NCBI RefSeq assembly: GCF_029637605.1
Contig: NZ_CP121261.1
Location: 3,968,001-4,032,000 of the forward strand
Origin: Achromobacter spanius
Lineage (GTDB): Bacteria > Pseudomonadota > Gammaproteobacteria > Burkholderiales > Burkholderiaceae_B
Reading direction: 5' to 3'
DNA: 64,000 nt
The notes under the pieces are model-generated. The model saw only the letters and a program-made list of their open reading frames with translations, ran no database searches and was not told the origin of the DNA. Below are positions 9,645 through 19,641 of the stretch, one piece after another. The stretch's first letter is position 1. Each line of letters begins with the position of its first letter. A program made the translations under genes and the position numbers.

Positions 9645-12100
9645 TGTCCAACGCCTACGACTATGCCTTCGATTGCGCCGCGCTGAGTTCAATGCTGCAC
9701 GGCCAGGCGATGCCCGCCGCCAACGTCATCGTGACGCATTGGCAGGGCACCGAGGCAGTGTCGCGGCCGTATCGTTTCGATATCACCTTCGCGGTCGCGC
9801 AAGGCGACCTGGCCCTGGAGAAACTGCTGGACCAGCCCGCGACGCTGACGGCGAAGGCGCCGGACGGCACGTTGCGCCAATGGCACGGCATCATCACCCA
9901 AGGGGCGGAGCAAGGGCGCGACGAGACCCACTACTACTATCAGGTGGCGCTGGAGCCACGGCTTGCGCGCCTGCGTTCGATGCGCTGGTCGGACATCTAC
10001 CTGAAGCGCGACCTGGCCGACCTGATCAAGCAGTTGCTCGGTTATGCCGGCCTGACAGAGCCCTACAGCAACGACGACACGGCCTGCGACTACCGGATCG
10101 CCGCGACGCAGCTGGCGCAGACGCAAGCCGATTTCACCTGCCAGTTCGAGGAAACCTGCCTGGATTTCCTGATGCGCAAGCTGGAATACTACGGCGTCTA
10201 TTTCTGGTTCGAGCAGGGTTCCCAACAGGAGTCCGTGGTGTTTGCCAACAGCGTCGAGCAGCAGCCTGCCGACCCGGACACCGCCGTGTATTACCCCCGG
10301 GGCATGATCGACCCCGACGTGCACGAAATCGCCATCATGCAGTTGAACCGGCGTGTCGGCCTGACGCCGAACATGGTGGTGCTGCACGATTCGCAGGAAC
10401 AGGGCAACACCACCATCACCCTGTCGAGCCAGGCCAGCGTGCCGAAGCCCGCCACGGTCCTGGGCCTGGGCGAGGTCCATCAGTCGGACGATCATTTCGA
10501 ACAGCTGGAAAGCACCTCCGCCATCTCGGGCTCGGCGCTTGCCTCCTGGCGCGCCCAGGAGCTTTCCTGCCAGCGTGTGCGCCTGGAGGGCGAAGCGCAT
10601 ACGCCCGGCATCCGCGCGGCCAGGCTGCTTGCCGTCTCGGAATATCTGCGCGGTGTGGACCCGCGGCAGTACTACGTGATCGAAGTCACGCACGAAGGCA
10701 CGCAAACGGTCGAAACCTCGCCTCAAACCGATATTCCGGCCTACCGGGCCACCTTCGTGGCGCTGCCACGCTGGCTGGACGTTGACGATCCCTCGTCGCC
10801 TCCCCTGCAGTACCGCGCACCGCGCATTACCCCCGTGCCGCAGGTCAGCCGCCTGGTCAACGGTTTTGTCGACGTCGCCACGCCCGGACAACCCCGACGG
10901 TTCGCCCAACCTGACACCAACGGCCTGTACAAGATCCGCTTCCTGTTCACCAAGCAGCGTTACGACGGTGAACAGAATTCCGCCTTCGTGCGCATGGCCA
11001 CGCCCTATGCGGGCGGGGCGTCGTCGCAAGGCCTGTCGGATGCGGGCATGCATTTTCCGTTGCGCGAAGGCACGGAAGTCCTGATCGCGTTCCTGAACGG
11101 CAATCCGGATCGCCCTGTGATCGTCTCGTCGCTGCCCAATACCGAGGCGCCCAGCGTGGTCAACGCCCAGAATTCGGCGCACCACAGAATCGGCACGCCT
11201 GGCGGCAACACCATGGTGCTGGCCGACGCGCAGCCGGGCGGCGACGGCGCACCGGCCATCCGGCTATACAGCCCCACGCAGGAATCGTCGATGAACCTGG
11301 GCCAGTCGGACGAGGAAGGCGTGGACGACGGCTTCCACATCAAGACAGAGCTGCACGGCGAACTGTATGCGGGCAGCAGCATGCTGATTGAAGTGCCAGG
11401 CCACTACCGCGTGTGCGCGGGGTCCGACTCCAACGAAACCCAGGCCAACTTCCTGGGGTCGGAGGCGCAGGACATGCCGTCCGGCATTTCGGTGGGCCAA
11501 AGCGGCGGGATTGTCGTCGAGAACTTCATGGGCATGAAGATCGAAAGCGTGGAAGCCCTGACGCTGGGGCACTTCTTCGGCGGCAAAGTGGAGTTCAACG
11601 AAGCCGCGACCTTCGAATCGACGCTGGGCGTGAAGCTCAGCATGGAGTGCGTGGCCGCCAAGGAGATCAACCTCCTGGAAAAGAACATCGTGCGCGACAA
11701 CGCCAATTACGCCAACGCCTTCACCAAGTGGGTCGCCGGAAAATGGAACGGCGTCCTGGCGGAGAAGACCGAGGAAATCGGCATGATGCAGACCACGGCA
11801 CTGGAGACCTACAAGCTCTTCACGCCCGACGCCTGGATGGGCTCGGTGGCGTCGTCGCTGTCGCTGGAACCGGCGGGCGCCACACTCAGCAGCTCGATCG
11901 CCACGCTTGACGGCTGGACCAAGGCCACGGTGACCAGCCTGACGGAAACACTGGTCGAAGGTGGCATTTCAACCGTCAACCTGACCAGTGCCAGCGCGTC
12001 CATCACCAGCCCGTCGATCGAGCTCACCGCCACTGCGGACGTGGCGGTGACAACGGGCGGCGACGTCACGATCAACGGCACGATCGTCATGCTCGGGTAA
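9644..12100 (+). CDS. vgrG: T6SS spike protein VgrG (TssI)
   Basis: An 818-residue VgrG. A gp27-like N-terminal half carries RPYRFDITF and LDFLMRKLEYYGVYFWFEQ. A gp5 OB-fold region follows with FVDVATPGQPRRFAQPDTNGLY near residue 410 and LREGTEVLIAFLNGNPDRPVI near 475. The rest is beta-rich with repeating segments ending in TTGGDVTINGTIVMLG, plus a short helical insertion around residues 685-725. I see no enzymatic domain in the tail, so it is probably a structural spike carrying cargo through the DUF4150/DUF2169 genes that follow. Confidence 0.94.
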   Translation: MSNAYDYAFDCAALSSMLHGQAMPAANVIVTHWQGTEAVSRPYRFDITFAVAQGDLALEKLLDQPATLTAKAPDGTLRQWHGIITQGAEQGRDETHYYYQVALEPRLARLRSMRWSDIYLKRDLADLIKQLLGYAGLTEPYSNDDTACDYRIAATQLAQTQADFTCQFEETCLDFLMRKLEYYGVYFWFEQGSQQESVVFANSVEQQPADPDTAVYYPRGMIDPDVHEIAIMQLNRRVGLTPNMVVLHDSQEQGNTTITLSSQASVPKPATVLGLGEVHQSDDHFEQLESTSAISGSALASWRAQELSCQRVRLEGEAHTPGIRAARLLAVSEYLRGVDPRQYYVIEVTHEGTQTVETSPQTDIPAYRATFVALPRWLDVDDPSSPPLQYRAPRITPVPQVSRLVNGFVDVATPGQPRRFAQPDTNGLYKIRFLFTKQRYDGEQNSAFVRMATPYAGGASSQGLSDAGMHFPLREGTEVLIAFLNGNPDRPVIVSSLPNTEAPSVVNAQNSAHHRIGTPGGNTMVLADAQPGGDGAPAIRLYSPTQESSMNLGQSDEEGVDDGFHIKTELHGELYAGSSMLIEVPGHYRVCAGSDSNETQANFLGSEAQDMPSGISVGQSGGIVVENFMGMKIESVEALTLGHFFGGKVEFNEAATFESTLGVKLSMECVAAKEINLLEKNIVRDNANYANAFTKWVAGKWNGVLAEKTEEIGMMQTTALETYKLFTPDAWMGSVASSLSLEPAGATLSSSIATLDGWTKATVTSLTETLVEGGISTVNLTSASASITSPSIELTATADVAVTTGGDVTINGTIVMLG

Positions 12101-12104
12101 CGCC

Positions 12105-14743
12105 ATGCACGTGCACAAACCCGCCGACGCCATGCTGCTGCTGGGATATCAGTCCCGGGGGGCCAGTCGTCCCTGACCGTGACGGTAGGCTACTGTTGCG
12201 GCGCGGACGGCACGCGCGTGTCCGAACCGGACGCCTGGAAAACGCTGACGGCGCTCTTCACCGACGAACCCTTCGACCTGGCGCAGAAAAAAATGCGCGG
12301 CGGCTTTGGCGTGGCCGGTGCGGCCAAGGCTCCTCAAGGCCAGCCCGTGACCGGCCTGACCGTGCGCGCCGGCGTGGGCGGCCTGCAAAAATCGGTGCTG
12401 GTGCTGGGCGACCGCTACTGGTCGCGCGGCGTTGCCGGCTGGCAGCCGAGCGCGCCGCAGCCTTACACCGACATGCCCATCGGCCTGGCACGCGCCTACG
12501 GCGCCAAGGGCTGGGCGGCCAATCCGCACGGCCGTGGCCATTGCGCCCAGGCGGACCAGGCCGACGGCGTTGCCCTGCCCAATATCGAAGACCCCGCCGC
12601 ACCGGTCCTGCGGCCAGGCGATGCCCCCCGGCCCGCCAGCCTGGGCGTGCTGGCCCAGGGTGCGCCTGAACAGATCCGCTGGCTAGGCACGCTGGACAAG
12701 CGCTGGGAGCGCGCGCGGCTGCCCTGGTTGCCCGACGACACCGACCCGCGCTGGTTCGACCGTTTCGCGCCGGATCAATGCCAGGAAGGCTATTGGCGCG
12801 GCGACGAAAGCTGGTTCGCCGAGAACATGCACGCCGATCATCCGCTGCAACGCGGCACCCTGCCCGGCTTGCGGCCGCGTGTGCTGGTGCGCACCGATGC
12901 GGCGCCCGAACGGCGCGTGGAATTGCCGCTGGACCTGGACACCGTCTGGCTGCTGCCGAACGACGAGCGCGTGCTGGTGCTGTACCGGGGCGAGCTCGCC
13001 ACGCGGCGCGAGGATGCGGAGGACGTGCTCGGCCTGGGCATCTTCACCGAACGCATGAGCGAACCGCCGCAAACCACCCAGCACTGGGCGCTGATATGGC
13101 AAGAGGCCGGCGAAGCCGCAACGCCGGCGCAAACACAAACGCTGGCCGCGCCCGAGCCCGGTCCCGAGGCCGCGGCGAAAACGGCCGCGGCAGGCAAGGC
13201 GATCGAAGAGATGGGCAAGGCGGCGGCCGCGCATCGCGCGACGGTCGCCAAGACCCTGGCCGACACCCGCCAATCGGCCATTGCCGAGACCGACCAGACC
13301 ATGCAGCGCTACGGCCTGGGATCGTTGCAGGCCAAGATGGCGCAAAGCGAGGCCCCGCCCAACACCTTGGCGCTGCCGACCCCCGAATGGCCCAAGGAAC
13401 CGACGGCGTTCAAGGCTGCCGTGCGCCAGTACGTGGCGGACGCATTGGCCGCTGGCGAAGCCGAGACGCGCGAACAATGGCGCGCCCACGGATTGGACTA
13501 CGACGCCGCGCTGGCGCGTTCGCGTGCCCGGCCGCCCATCGTGCTGGACCCGGCCGATGCCGTCGCAAAAATGAAGTTGCCACCCGACGCCAAGGCGGCG
13601 TTGATGGAACGGTACCAGGCATTCCAGATCAAGATGGACGCGCTGCAACTGAACGCCAAGAAAATCTCCAAGCAGGCAGAAGCGCTACAGGCCCAGGAAC
13701 CGCCGTCATTGCCCTTGCCGGATGAAGCCCTGCCGCGCGGCCCGCGCACCGCACTGGACCGCGAGGCCCTGCTTGAGCGCCACGCGCGGCACGCCTCGGC
13801 GCAATGGTGCGAACTGCAAGGGCTGGACCTGAGCGGCGTGGACTTGGCCGGCCTGGACCTCAGCACCTCGCTGCTACGGGGTTGCGTGTTGCGCGGCGCC
13901 AATCTGGAGGGCGTCAATTTCACCGACTGCCAATTAGAGGACTGCGATCTTGGAGAGGCCCAACTGAGCCGCGCCCGTTTCCCCCGCGCCCTGCTGAAGG
14001 GGTGCCAGGCGGCTGGGGCGAAGCTGCCCGGCGCGGACTTTTCACAAGCCCGCCTGGAGAAATGCGTGTTCACCCACGCCGACCTGTCCGCCACCGAGTG
14101 GGCAACGGCGCAGGCCAAGGAATGCGACTTCAACAAGGCGGTTCTGCGCCAGGCCCAGGGCCAGGAGGCGCGTTTTACGGCATGCGGGTTTGCAGGCATC
14201 GACGCGGCGTCAAGCCGCTTCCCCAAGGCCATGTTCAGCAAGTGCATGCTGGAGGACGCCACGCTGGATGGCGCCGACCTGCAAGGCGCGACCCTGATGA
14301 CCTGCCAGGCCGCGGGTTCGCGTTACGACGGCGCCAGCATGGCGCAACTGCGCACGCTGAAGGGCACCGATCTACGCCGCGCCAACCTGAACCGCGCGCT
14401 GTTGGACAGGGCCAGCCTGCAGGATACGAACCTGGGCAAGGCCACGCTGCGCGAGACGCACATGGACCGCGGATTCCTGAAGAATTGCGACCTCTCGGGC
14501 ACCGACGCCTGGCATCTGGTGGCGCGCGTCTGCGACTTCACCGGCAGCCGCATCGAGCAGGCCAGCTGGCGCGGGGCCAACCTGATGAAGGCCCGGCTGC
14601 GCCAGGTGGTGCTGCAGGACGTGGACCTGACCGGCGCCAACCTGCACGCGGCCGACACCCGCACCGCGACCGCGCAAGGCGTGCAACTGGACCAGGCCCT
14701 GCTGACCCGCTGCCGCCTGCTGGAGGATTACGGCCGTGAGTGA
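12105..14743 (+). pseudogene. DUF2169 plus pentapeptide-repeat T6SS accessory protein, apparently frameshifted near its 5' end
   Basis: An ATG at 12105 opens a 23-codon frame (MHVHKPADAMLLLGYQSRGA...) that stops at 12174. The main 854-residue frame is open from upstream of 12179 and continues LTVTVGYCCGADG. Adding one G to the G6 run at 12157-12162 joins the two into a normal DUF2169 N-terminus (KPxxxxLL...G...L). The main frame holds a DUF2169 domain (roughly 1-290), an Ala/Glu-rich helical linker (about 310-520), then pentapeptide repeats (A(D/N)LxG type) from about 545 to the end. DUF2169 proteins accompany VgrG/DUF4150 spikes and are thought to help load effectors. The shift could be a sequencing error, slippage-based switching, or a real null. 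Confidence 0.75.
12157..12162 (+). repeat. G6 homopolymer at the apparent frameshift
   Basis: Six G residues preceded by CCC sit exactly where the short upstream frame and the long DUF2169 frame must be joined. One extra G restores a continuous reading frame. Confidence 0.7.
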
Positions 14744-15686
14744 CGCGACCCAGAATCGCGAGTCGCTGCTACAAGCGCTGCGCGCGGGCGAACGGCTGGC
14801 GCCCGACGCGCTGGCCGGCGTCGATTTCCGCAATGCCGACCTGTCCGGTCTGCGCCTGGCCAACCTGGACGCGCGTGGCGCTCGCTTCGATAGCGCCGAC
14901 ATGCGCAAGACGGTCTGGAACCGTTGCCGGCTTGACGAGGTGAGCCTGGACGGCGTGGCGCTGGATGGGGCGTCCTTCACCGCCTGCAGCGGCCACGCGG
15001 TGTCGTGGCGCGAAACCAAGGCCATCAAGGTCTGGATGATGGACTGCGTGTGGCAGGACGCCGATTTCCACCTTGCTGAACTGACCCGCCTGGCTGCCCA
15101 GAACACGGCCTTCCCGGGCGCCCGGATGAGAACGGCCAAGGTGGACAAGGCATGGCTGTCGCGCTGCGACCTGTCTGGCCTGGATCTTTCGGGCGCGGTC
15201 TGGCGGCAAAGCCATCTGCCGGACAGCAAACTGACGGGCTCCACGCTGGCTGGCGCCGTGTTGGCGCAATGTTCCTTCAACCGCGTCCAGGGCGCCGATG
15301 TCGATTTCAGCGGGCTGGTGGCGCCGGGCGTGTCTTTCTACCAGGCCGCCCTGCAGAACGCACGCTTTGATGGCGCGATGCTGGATGGCGCCATCTTCGA
15401 CCAGGCACGTCTGGACAAAGCCAGCTTCGCGCGAGCGTCGCTACAAGGCGCCCGCTTTCAGGCCGCCAATTCCACGGGAATATCGTTCGGCGAATCGAAG
15501 TTGATGGACGCCGACCTGTCGCACCTGCGGGTCGCGCATGCGGACTTTGCGCGCGCCGACCTGACGGGCGCGCGCCTGCACGCCGTCGAACTGCCCGATG
15601 CCTCCTGGCGCGAAACCGTGCTTGAAAACGTCCGTCGCGATGACCCCGAATTGCGGGCCGCCGAACTGTGGCGCCCCCCCGTCTAA
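14736..15686 (+). CDS. Pentapeptide-repeat protein of the T6SS spike module
   Basis: A 316-residue protein almost entirely made of pentapeptide repeats (ANLDARGARFDSADM, ADLTGARLHAVEL and similar), predicted to fold into a right-handed quadrilateral beta-helix. The GTG start lies inside the last codons of the preceding DUF2169 gene (8-base overlap), so translation is coupled. Such proteins occur next to DUF2169/DUF3540/DUF4150 genes in this T6SS type, probably as accessory parts of spike or cargo assembly. The exact role is unknown. Fluoroquinolone-resistance pentapeptide proteins share the fold, but the context argues against that function. Confidence 0.85.
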   Translation: MSDATQNRESLLQALRAGERLAPDALAGVDFRNADLSGLRLANLDARGARFDSADMRKTVWNRCRLDEVSLDGVALDGASFTACSGHAVSWRETKAIKVWMMDCVWQDADFHLAELTRLAAQNTAFPGARMRTAKVDKAWLSRCDLSGLDLSGAVWRQSHLPDSKLTGSTLAGAVLAQCSFNRVQGADVDFSGLVAPGVSFYQAALQNARFDGAMLDGAIFDQARLDKASFARASLQGARFQAANSTGISFGESKLMDADLSHLRVAHADFARADLTGARLHAVELPDASWRETVLENVRRDDPELRAAELWRPPV

Positions 15687-15707
15687 CCCGATGCCATTGG
15701 ACTCTCG

Positions 15708-16400
15708 ATGAACCATCCTAATCCCGCATTGGACCCGGCCGTCAGCCAGCCTGACGCCGCGCCTGCCTATTCGCCGGACCAGGGCGCCCGTCTGCATCAC
15801 GCGCGGCTGGTCATGCGCGACGGTCGCCGCTACGCCGCGCTGACCGGTGCCGGCGCCATCTGGGTCACCCCCGCCGCCGGCTGCCTGCTGCAACCCGAAG
15901 TCGGCGACATCGCGCTTGTCAGCCTGGCCGCGGGCCAGGGCTACATCCTGACCGTACTCGAACGCGGCGCGCCGGCATCCGCCGCCCGGGTGGAAGTGCC
16001 GGGCGATTTGCAGTTGTCGCTGCCCGAAGGAAAGCTGTCGATCCAGGCGGCCGACGGCGTGGCGCTGGACGCCGGCCCCGCGCTGGACGTCAATGCGGCG
16101 CATGCCACGGTCACCTTGGACGAAGCCGACCTGCGTTGCCAGACCCTGCGCGTCGCGGGCGACAACGCGCACACGCACTGGAACACACGCAATGACGTCA
16201 GCGTCGAGCGCATGGAAATCTCTGGCCGCGCCGAAGTGCATCTGGGGCAGAGCGTACGCCGCGTCGCCGGACATGATGACGTCACGACGGGGTCGCAGCG
16301 CACCGTCGTCAACGAAGACTGGTCGGTGCATGCCGCAACGGCCGACCTGAAAGCACGCGACCGGGTGGCGGTGGATGCCGACTCGGTACAGATAGGTTGA
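15708..16400 (+). CDS. DUF3540 domain protein of the T6SS spike module
   Basis: A 230-residue protein matching the DUF3540 pattern: an N-terminal OB-like part (about 25-90, with GDIALVSLAAGQGYILTVLE) and a C-terminal beta-helical part of short strands (about 100-230). It resembles a miniature VgrG tail, so it may extend or cap the spike. It lies between the pentapeptide gene and the PAAR-like gene in the conserved DUF2169-DUF3540-DUF4150 order. No signal peptide or catalytic motif is visible. Confidence 0.82.
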   Translation: MNHPNPALDPAVSQPDAAPAYSPDQGARLHHARLVMRDGRRYAALTGAGAIWVTPAAGCLLQPEVGDIALVSLAAGQGYILTVLERGAPASAARVEVPGDLQLSLPEGKLSIQAADGVALDAGPALDVNAAHATVTLDEADLRCQTLRVAGDNAHTHWNTRNDVSVERMEISGRAEVHLGQSVRRVAGHDDVTTGSQRTVVNEDWSVHAATADLKARDRVAVDADSVQIG

Positions 16401-16412
16401 AAGGGGAACGCC

Positions 16413-16817
16413 ATGTTCATGCTGAATAACGCCGGCGCGATGACCACGGCAACCGTGCCCGACGTTTGTCTGACGCCCGCGGTGCCTTCGCCGATTCCGA
16501 TGCCCTACCCCAACATCGCCATGAGCGACATGGCCGACCCGGGAGGCATCGTCGAGAACGTGCTGGTCGGCGGCATGCCGGCGCTGAACCAGGCCAGCAC
16601 CATCATGCTCAGCAACGGCGACCAGGGCGGCGTGGCGGGCGGTGGTGTGGCCTGCGGAGAAATCATGGGCGAGGCCGCGTTCGTGACCGGCAGCATGAAG
16701 GTCATGGTGGGCGGACCGCCGGGCGTGCGCCTGACCTGCATGACCACGCAGAACGCCAACAACACGGTCGGTATCGTGGCTGCCCCCAGCCAGGTGATCG
16801 TGATGCTGGTCAGTTGA
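16413..16817 (+). CDS. DUF4150 (PAAR-like) spike-tip protein
   Basis: A 134-residue protein with the DUF4150 pattern: PDVCLTPAVPSPIPMPYPN near the N-terminus, GGMPALNQASTIMLSNGD in the middle, and a GEAAFVTGSMKVMVGGPP segment. DUF4150 proteins are PAAR-like cones that sharpen VgrG and often carry a toxin at the C-terminus. This one ends soon after the cone, so it carries no toxin itself; any effector must dock onto it or be encoded elsewhere. An RBS (aaggggaacgcc) precedes the ATG. Confidence 0.88.
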   Translation: MFMLNNAGAMTTATVPDVCLTPAVPSPIPMPYPNIAMSDMADPGGIVENVLVGGMPALNQASTIMLSNGDQGGVAGGGVACGEIMGEAAFVTGSMKVMVGGPPGVRLTCMTTQNANNTVGIVAAPSQVIVMLVS

Positions 16818-16828
16818 GGAAAGCCGCC

Positions 16829-17503
16829 ATGCTCAAGCTCCAGGCTTCGATTCCGCGTCTGTTGTCCATCGTGCTGTGCACCATGGCGCTGGCTTCGTGC
16901 AGTTCCTTGAACAGCATGATGGGCGGCACGTCGGAAGAAGATGCGCTCAAGGCGCTGAAGTGGACGTATGCGGCCGACGGCGTGCAGCTGGCCATTGAAG
17001 CCGACCCGAAGTTGAATCAATCGACCGACCAGCCGCATACGCTGGCGCTGTCGGTGGTGCAGATGGAAGACCCCAGCGCGTTCGCCCCCTACGCCGCCAA
17101 TTCGGCCAAGATGTCCACGCTGCTGCTGGCCGACACCCCGCCCAAGGGCCTGCTGTCACTCGACCGCGTGTTCGTATCGCCCGGCGAGAACCGCACGGTC
17201 ACGCTGCCGCGTGTTGAAAAGGCCAAGTACGTGGGGCTGGTGGCCGGTTACTTCCACCTGGACCCGACGCGCAGCGCACGGCTGTACCGCATCGGCGTGG
17301 AAGTGGATTCCAGCGGCATCGTGGTCAAGACACGCAACGCGTCGCCCGAGCCCTTGAAGATCGAACTACACCTGGGCGCCGACGGCATTCTCCAAGCAGT
17401 CGGCACCCGCACGCCGCCCGTCACGCCCACCCGCCCCGTCGGCGGGCTGGTGACGCCCCCCGCGACGACGCCCGCCGCCGGCAGTACGCCGGCCAAACAA
17501 TGA
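16829..17503 (+). CDS. tssJ: T6SS outer-membrane lipoprotein TssJ
   Basis: A 224-residue lipoprotein. The signal peptide ends in a lipobox LASC (Cys about residue 24). A TssJ beta-sandwich follows, with WTYAADGVQLAIEADPKLN and a DRVFVSPGE segment. The tail is Pro/Thr-rich. TssJ anchors the TssJLM membrane complex to the outer membrane by binding the periplasmic part of TssM. The start at 16829 is preceded by GAGGAAAG; the longer frame upstream overlaps the PAAR-like gene and is not used. Confidence 0.92.
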   Translation: MLKLQASIPRLLSIVLCTMALASCSSLNSMMGGTSEEDALKALKWTYAADGVQLAIEADPKLNQSTDQPHTLALSVVQMEDPSAFAPYAANSAKMSTLLLADTPPKGLLSLDRVFVSPGENRTVTLPRVEKAKYVGLVAGYFHLDPTRSARLYRIGVEVDSSGIVVKTRNASPEPLKIELHLGADGILQAVGTRTPPVTPTRPVGGLVTPPATTPAAGSTPAKQ

Positions 17504-17519
17504 ACCGGCCCCGCAAAGC

Positions 17520-18914
17520 ATGAGTACGCATCTGAAACAACCACTGTTCTGGCATCAGGGCCTGTTCCTGCAGCCCCATCATTTCCAGTATCAGGACGCC
17601 TGGACCGAACGACTCCTGGCACGGCAGGTCGAGCTGACCGCGCCGTGGTGCTGGGGTTTTGGCGCGCTGGAAATCAATGAAGCCGCCCTGGCCGCGCGGC
17701 AAGTGGTGGTGGACCACATGGCCCTGCGCTGGCAGGACGGAACGCTGACCGAAATCCCCGGCAATGCCCGCATCGAATCGCGCCGCTTCGAGCTGGCCGA
17801 ATTCTCGCAAGGCCCGCGCACGCTGTACGTAGGCCTGCGCCGTCATGTCGTGGACCAGCCCAGCGTACAGAAATACGAGAACCTGGACGACGCGGCACGG
17901 GCGGAAGCGCGGCTGGTGGCGCCGGCAGATCCGCAACAGGTGCCCGACCGTTATGCCAGCGGCCCGTCCGGACGCGTGACGCTGATGACGTATGTGCTGC
18001 GCCTGTTCTGGGAAGAAGAGATCGGCGCGCTGGGCGATTACGACCTGATGCCGCTTGCGCGCCTGGAGCAGGATGGCGAAGTCGTCAGGCTCGCGCCCCG
18101 CTTCGTGCCGCCCTGCCTGAACCTGGCCGCGTCCACGTCGCTACAGCACATGCTGATGGAATTGCGCGACGAAGTCATTGGACGCGCCCGGCAGCTTGAA
18201 GTCTTCAAACAGCCCATTGCCAACCGCTCCGGCGAGGACGGCCAGTTCGGCCCGGTGCTGGCCCTGTCTGTTCTGAACCGCTACGGACCGCAGATTACGC
18301 ATCTGGTCGAGGCCGCGCAGACCCATCCCTGGGCCGTCTATGGCGTGCTGCGTCAGTTGGCGGGCGAGCTGAGCACGTTCTCGGACTATTGCGACCTGCT
18401 GGGCGAAACGCGGGACAACCGGCAATTGGTGGCGCCCTACAAGCACACCGATATCGGCTCCGTGTTCATGGGCGTGCTGGACCTGGTGCGCCGCCTGCTG
18501 AACGAAATCACGATCGGCCCCGAGATGCTGGTGCATTTCGAGCAGGACGGCGCCGCGGGCAATCTCTACCGCGCCGACATGCCGGCCGCGTTCTTCGGCC
18601 CGCGCCATCGCTATTACCTGATGGCGCGCAGCGGCCTGGAGCCTAAGGAACTGGCCGAACACATGGTGCTGGAAGCCAAGCTGGGAACCCCGGACGAGAT
18701 CGAGACACTGGTGACGCGGTCGCTGCCTGGCATCGAAATCATTCCGCTGCAGACGTTGCCGCTGGGCATGCCCCGCCGTGCCGGCAGCGCGTATTTCCGT
18801 ATCGAAAGCCTGTCGGACGGCTGGGATGCCGTCGTTCGTGATGGACGCCTGTCCCTGTCGCTGCCGGAGCCGCCGCCGGACCTGCGGCTTGAACTGATCG
18901 TGATCAAAGGATAG
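17520..18914 (+). CDS. tssK: T6SS baseplate-membrane linker TssK
   Basis: A 464-residue TssK. The family N-terminus is LFWHQGLFLQPHHFQYQD (residues 10-27), and the C-terminal part includes AYFRIE. TssK trimers connect the baseplate wedge to the TssL/TssM membrane complex and resemble phage receptor-binding proteins. Normal length. Four bases separate its stop from the GTG start of tssL. Confidence 0.96.
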   Translation: MSTHLKQPLFWHQGLFLQPHHFQYQDAWTERLLARQVELTAPWCWGFGALEINEAALAARQVVVDHMALRWQDGTLTEIPGNARIESRRFELAEFSQGPRTLYVGLRRHVVDQPSVQKYENLDDAARAEARLVAPADPQQVPDRYASGPSGRVTLMTYVLRLFWEEEIGALGDYDLMPLARLEQDGEVVRLAPRFVPPCLNLAASTSLQHMLMELRDEVIGRARQLEVFKQPIANRSGEDGQFGPVLALSVLNRYGPQITHLVEAAQTHPWAVYGVLRQLAGELSTFSDYCDLLGETRDNRQLVAPYKHTDIGSVFMGVLDLVRRLLNEITIGPEMLVHFEQDGAAGNLYRADMPAAFFGPRHRYYLMARSGLEPKELAEHMVLEAKLGTPDEIETLVTRSLPGIEIIPLQTLPLGMPRRAGSAYFRIESLSDGWDAVVRDGRLSLSLPEPPPDLRLELIVIKG

Positions 18915-18918
18915 CAAC

Positions 18919-19602
18919 GTGCGCCTGAGCAATATCTGGATTGCCTCCATGGAGTTGGCCCGCACGGCAATCACCGGCGCGGGCACCGACGCAACGCCTG
19001 ACGCCGAAGTGGTGCGCGGGCAACTGAAGGCGTCTTTGGACGCCGCGGTCGAGCGCGTGCAGGCCCATGGGTTCACCGCCGCCGACGCGCAGGCCAGCCT
19101 GTTCGCCGTGGTTGCCTGGATCGACGAACTGGCGATGTCGCGCGACTGGGCGGCCAGTTCGTCCTGGCGGCTGGCGCCCTTGCAGCGCCATTACTTCGCG
19201 ACGACACGAGCGGGCGTGGCGTTCTTCGAAAAGCTCGAAGCCCTGCCCGATGACGCCGTCGAAGTGCGCGAGGTCTACGGCCTGGCTTTGCTGGCCGGCT
19301 TCAGCGGCCGCTACACGCATCGTCCGCCCGCCGAACTCGCGGAGTACCGCGCGGCCCTGCTGGCACGCATCGCCGAAGAACGCCGCATGTCGCCGCTGGA
19401 TCCCAGCCTGCCGCTGTTCCCGCAGGCGGGTGGCCGCGCGCGAAAAATGGCGCCCTACCGCCGCGGTATCGGGCCGTCGCTGGCGACCTTTTTCCTGGTG
19501 GTCGTGCCCTTGTGCCTGCTGCTGGGCCTGTACCTGTATCTGGACTATCGCGTTGCGGGCGAGGCGGCGCAGGTAGCCGTGCCCACCGCCACCCGCTCCT
19601 GA
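18919..19602 (+). CDS. tssL: T6SS inner-membrane protein TssL (DotU family, short form)
   Basis: A 227-residue DotU-type TssL with a cytoplasmic helical domain (VVAWIDELAMSR around residue 62; EVYGLALLAGFSGRY around 117), a single C-terminal membrane segment (about 187-210, LATFFLVVVPLCLLLGLYLY), and a periplasmic stub of about 15 residues. It lacks the OmpA-type peptidoglycan-binding extension found on some TssL proteins. Start is GTG, next to the tssK stop. It binds TssK and TssM to form the membrane complex. Confidence 0.93.
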   Translation: MRLSNIWIASMELARTAITGAGTDATPDAEVVRGQLKASLDAAVERVQAHGFTAADAQASLFAVVAWIDELAMSRDWAASSSWRLAPLQRHYFATTRAGVAFFEKLEALPDDAVEVREVYGLALLAGFSGRYTHRPPAELAEYRAALLARIAEERRMSPLDPSLPLFPQAGGRARKMAPYRRGIGPSLATFFLVVVPLCLLLGLYLYLDYRVAGEAAQVAVPTATRS

Positions 19603-19641
19603 CCTGACCTGACTCGAAATGCTAACGCTGCTGTCTGTGCA

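Noticed and set aside
6819..9692. A 957-codon open frame on the minus strand
   Set aside because: It is the reverse of tssH/clpV; high GC creates long open antisense frames, and its translation is Arg/Gln/Ala-rich without family motifs.
14736..15686. Quinolone-resistance (Qnr-like) pentapeptide protein
   Set aside because: The repeats match the fold but the T6SS context and translational coupling point to a spike accessory role.
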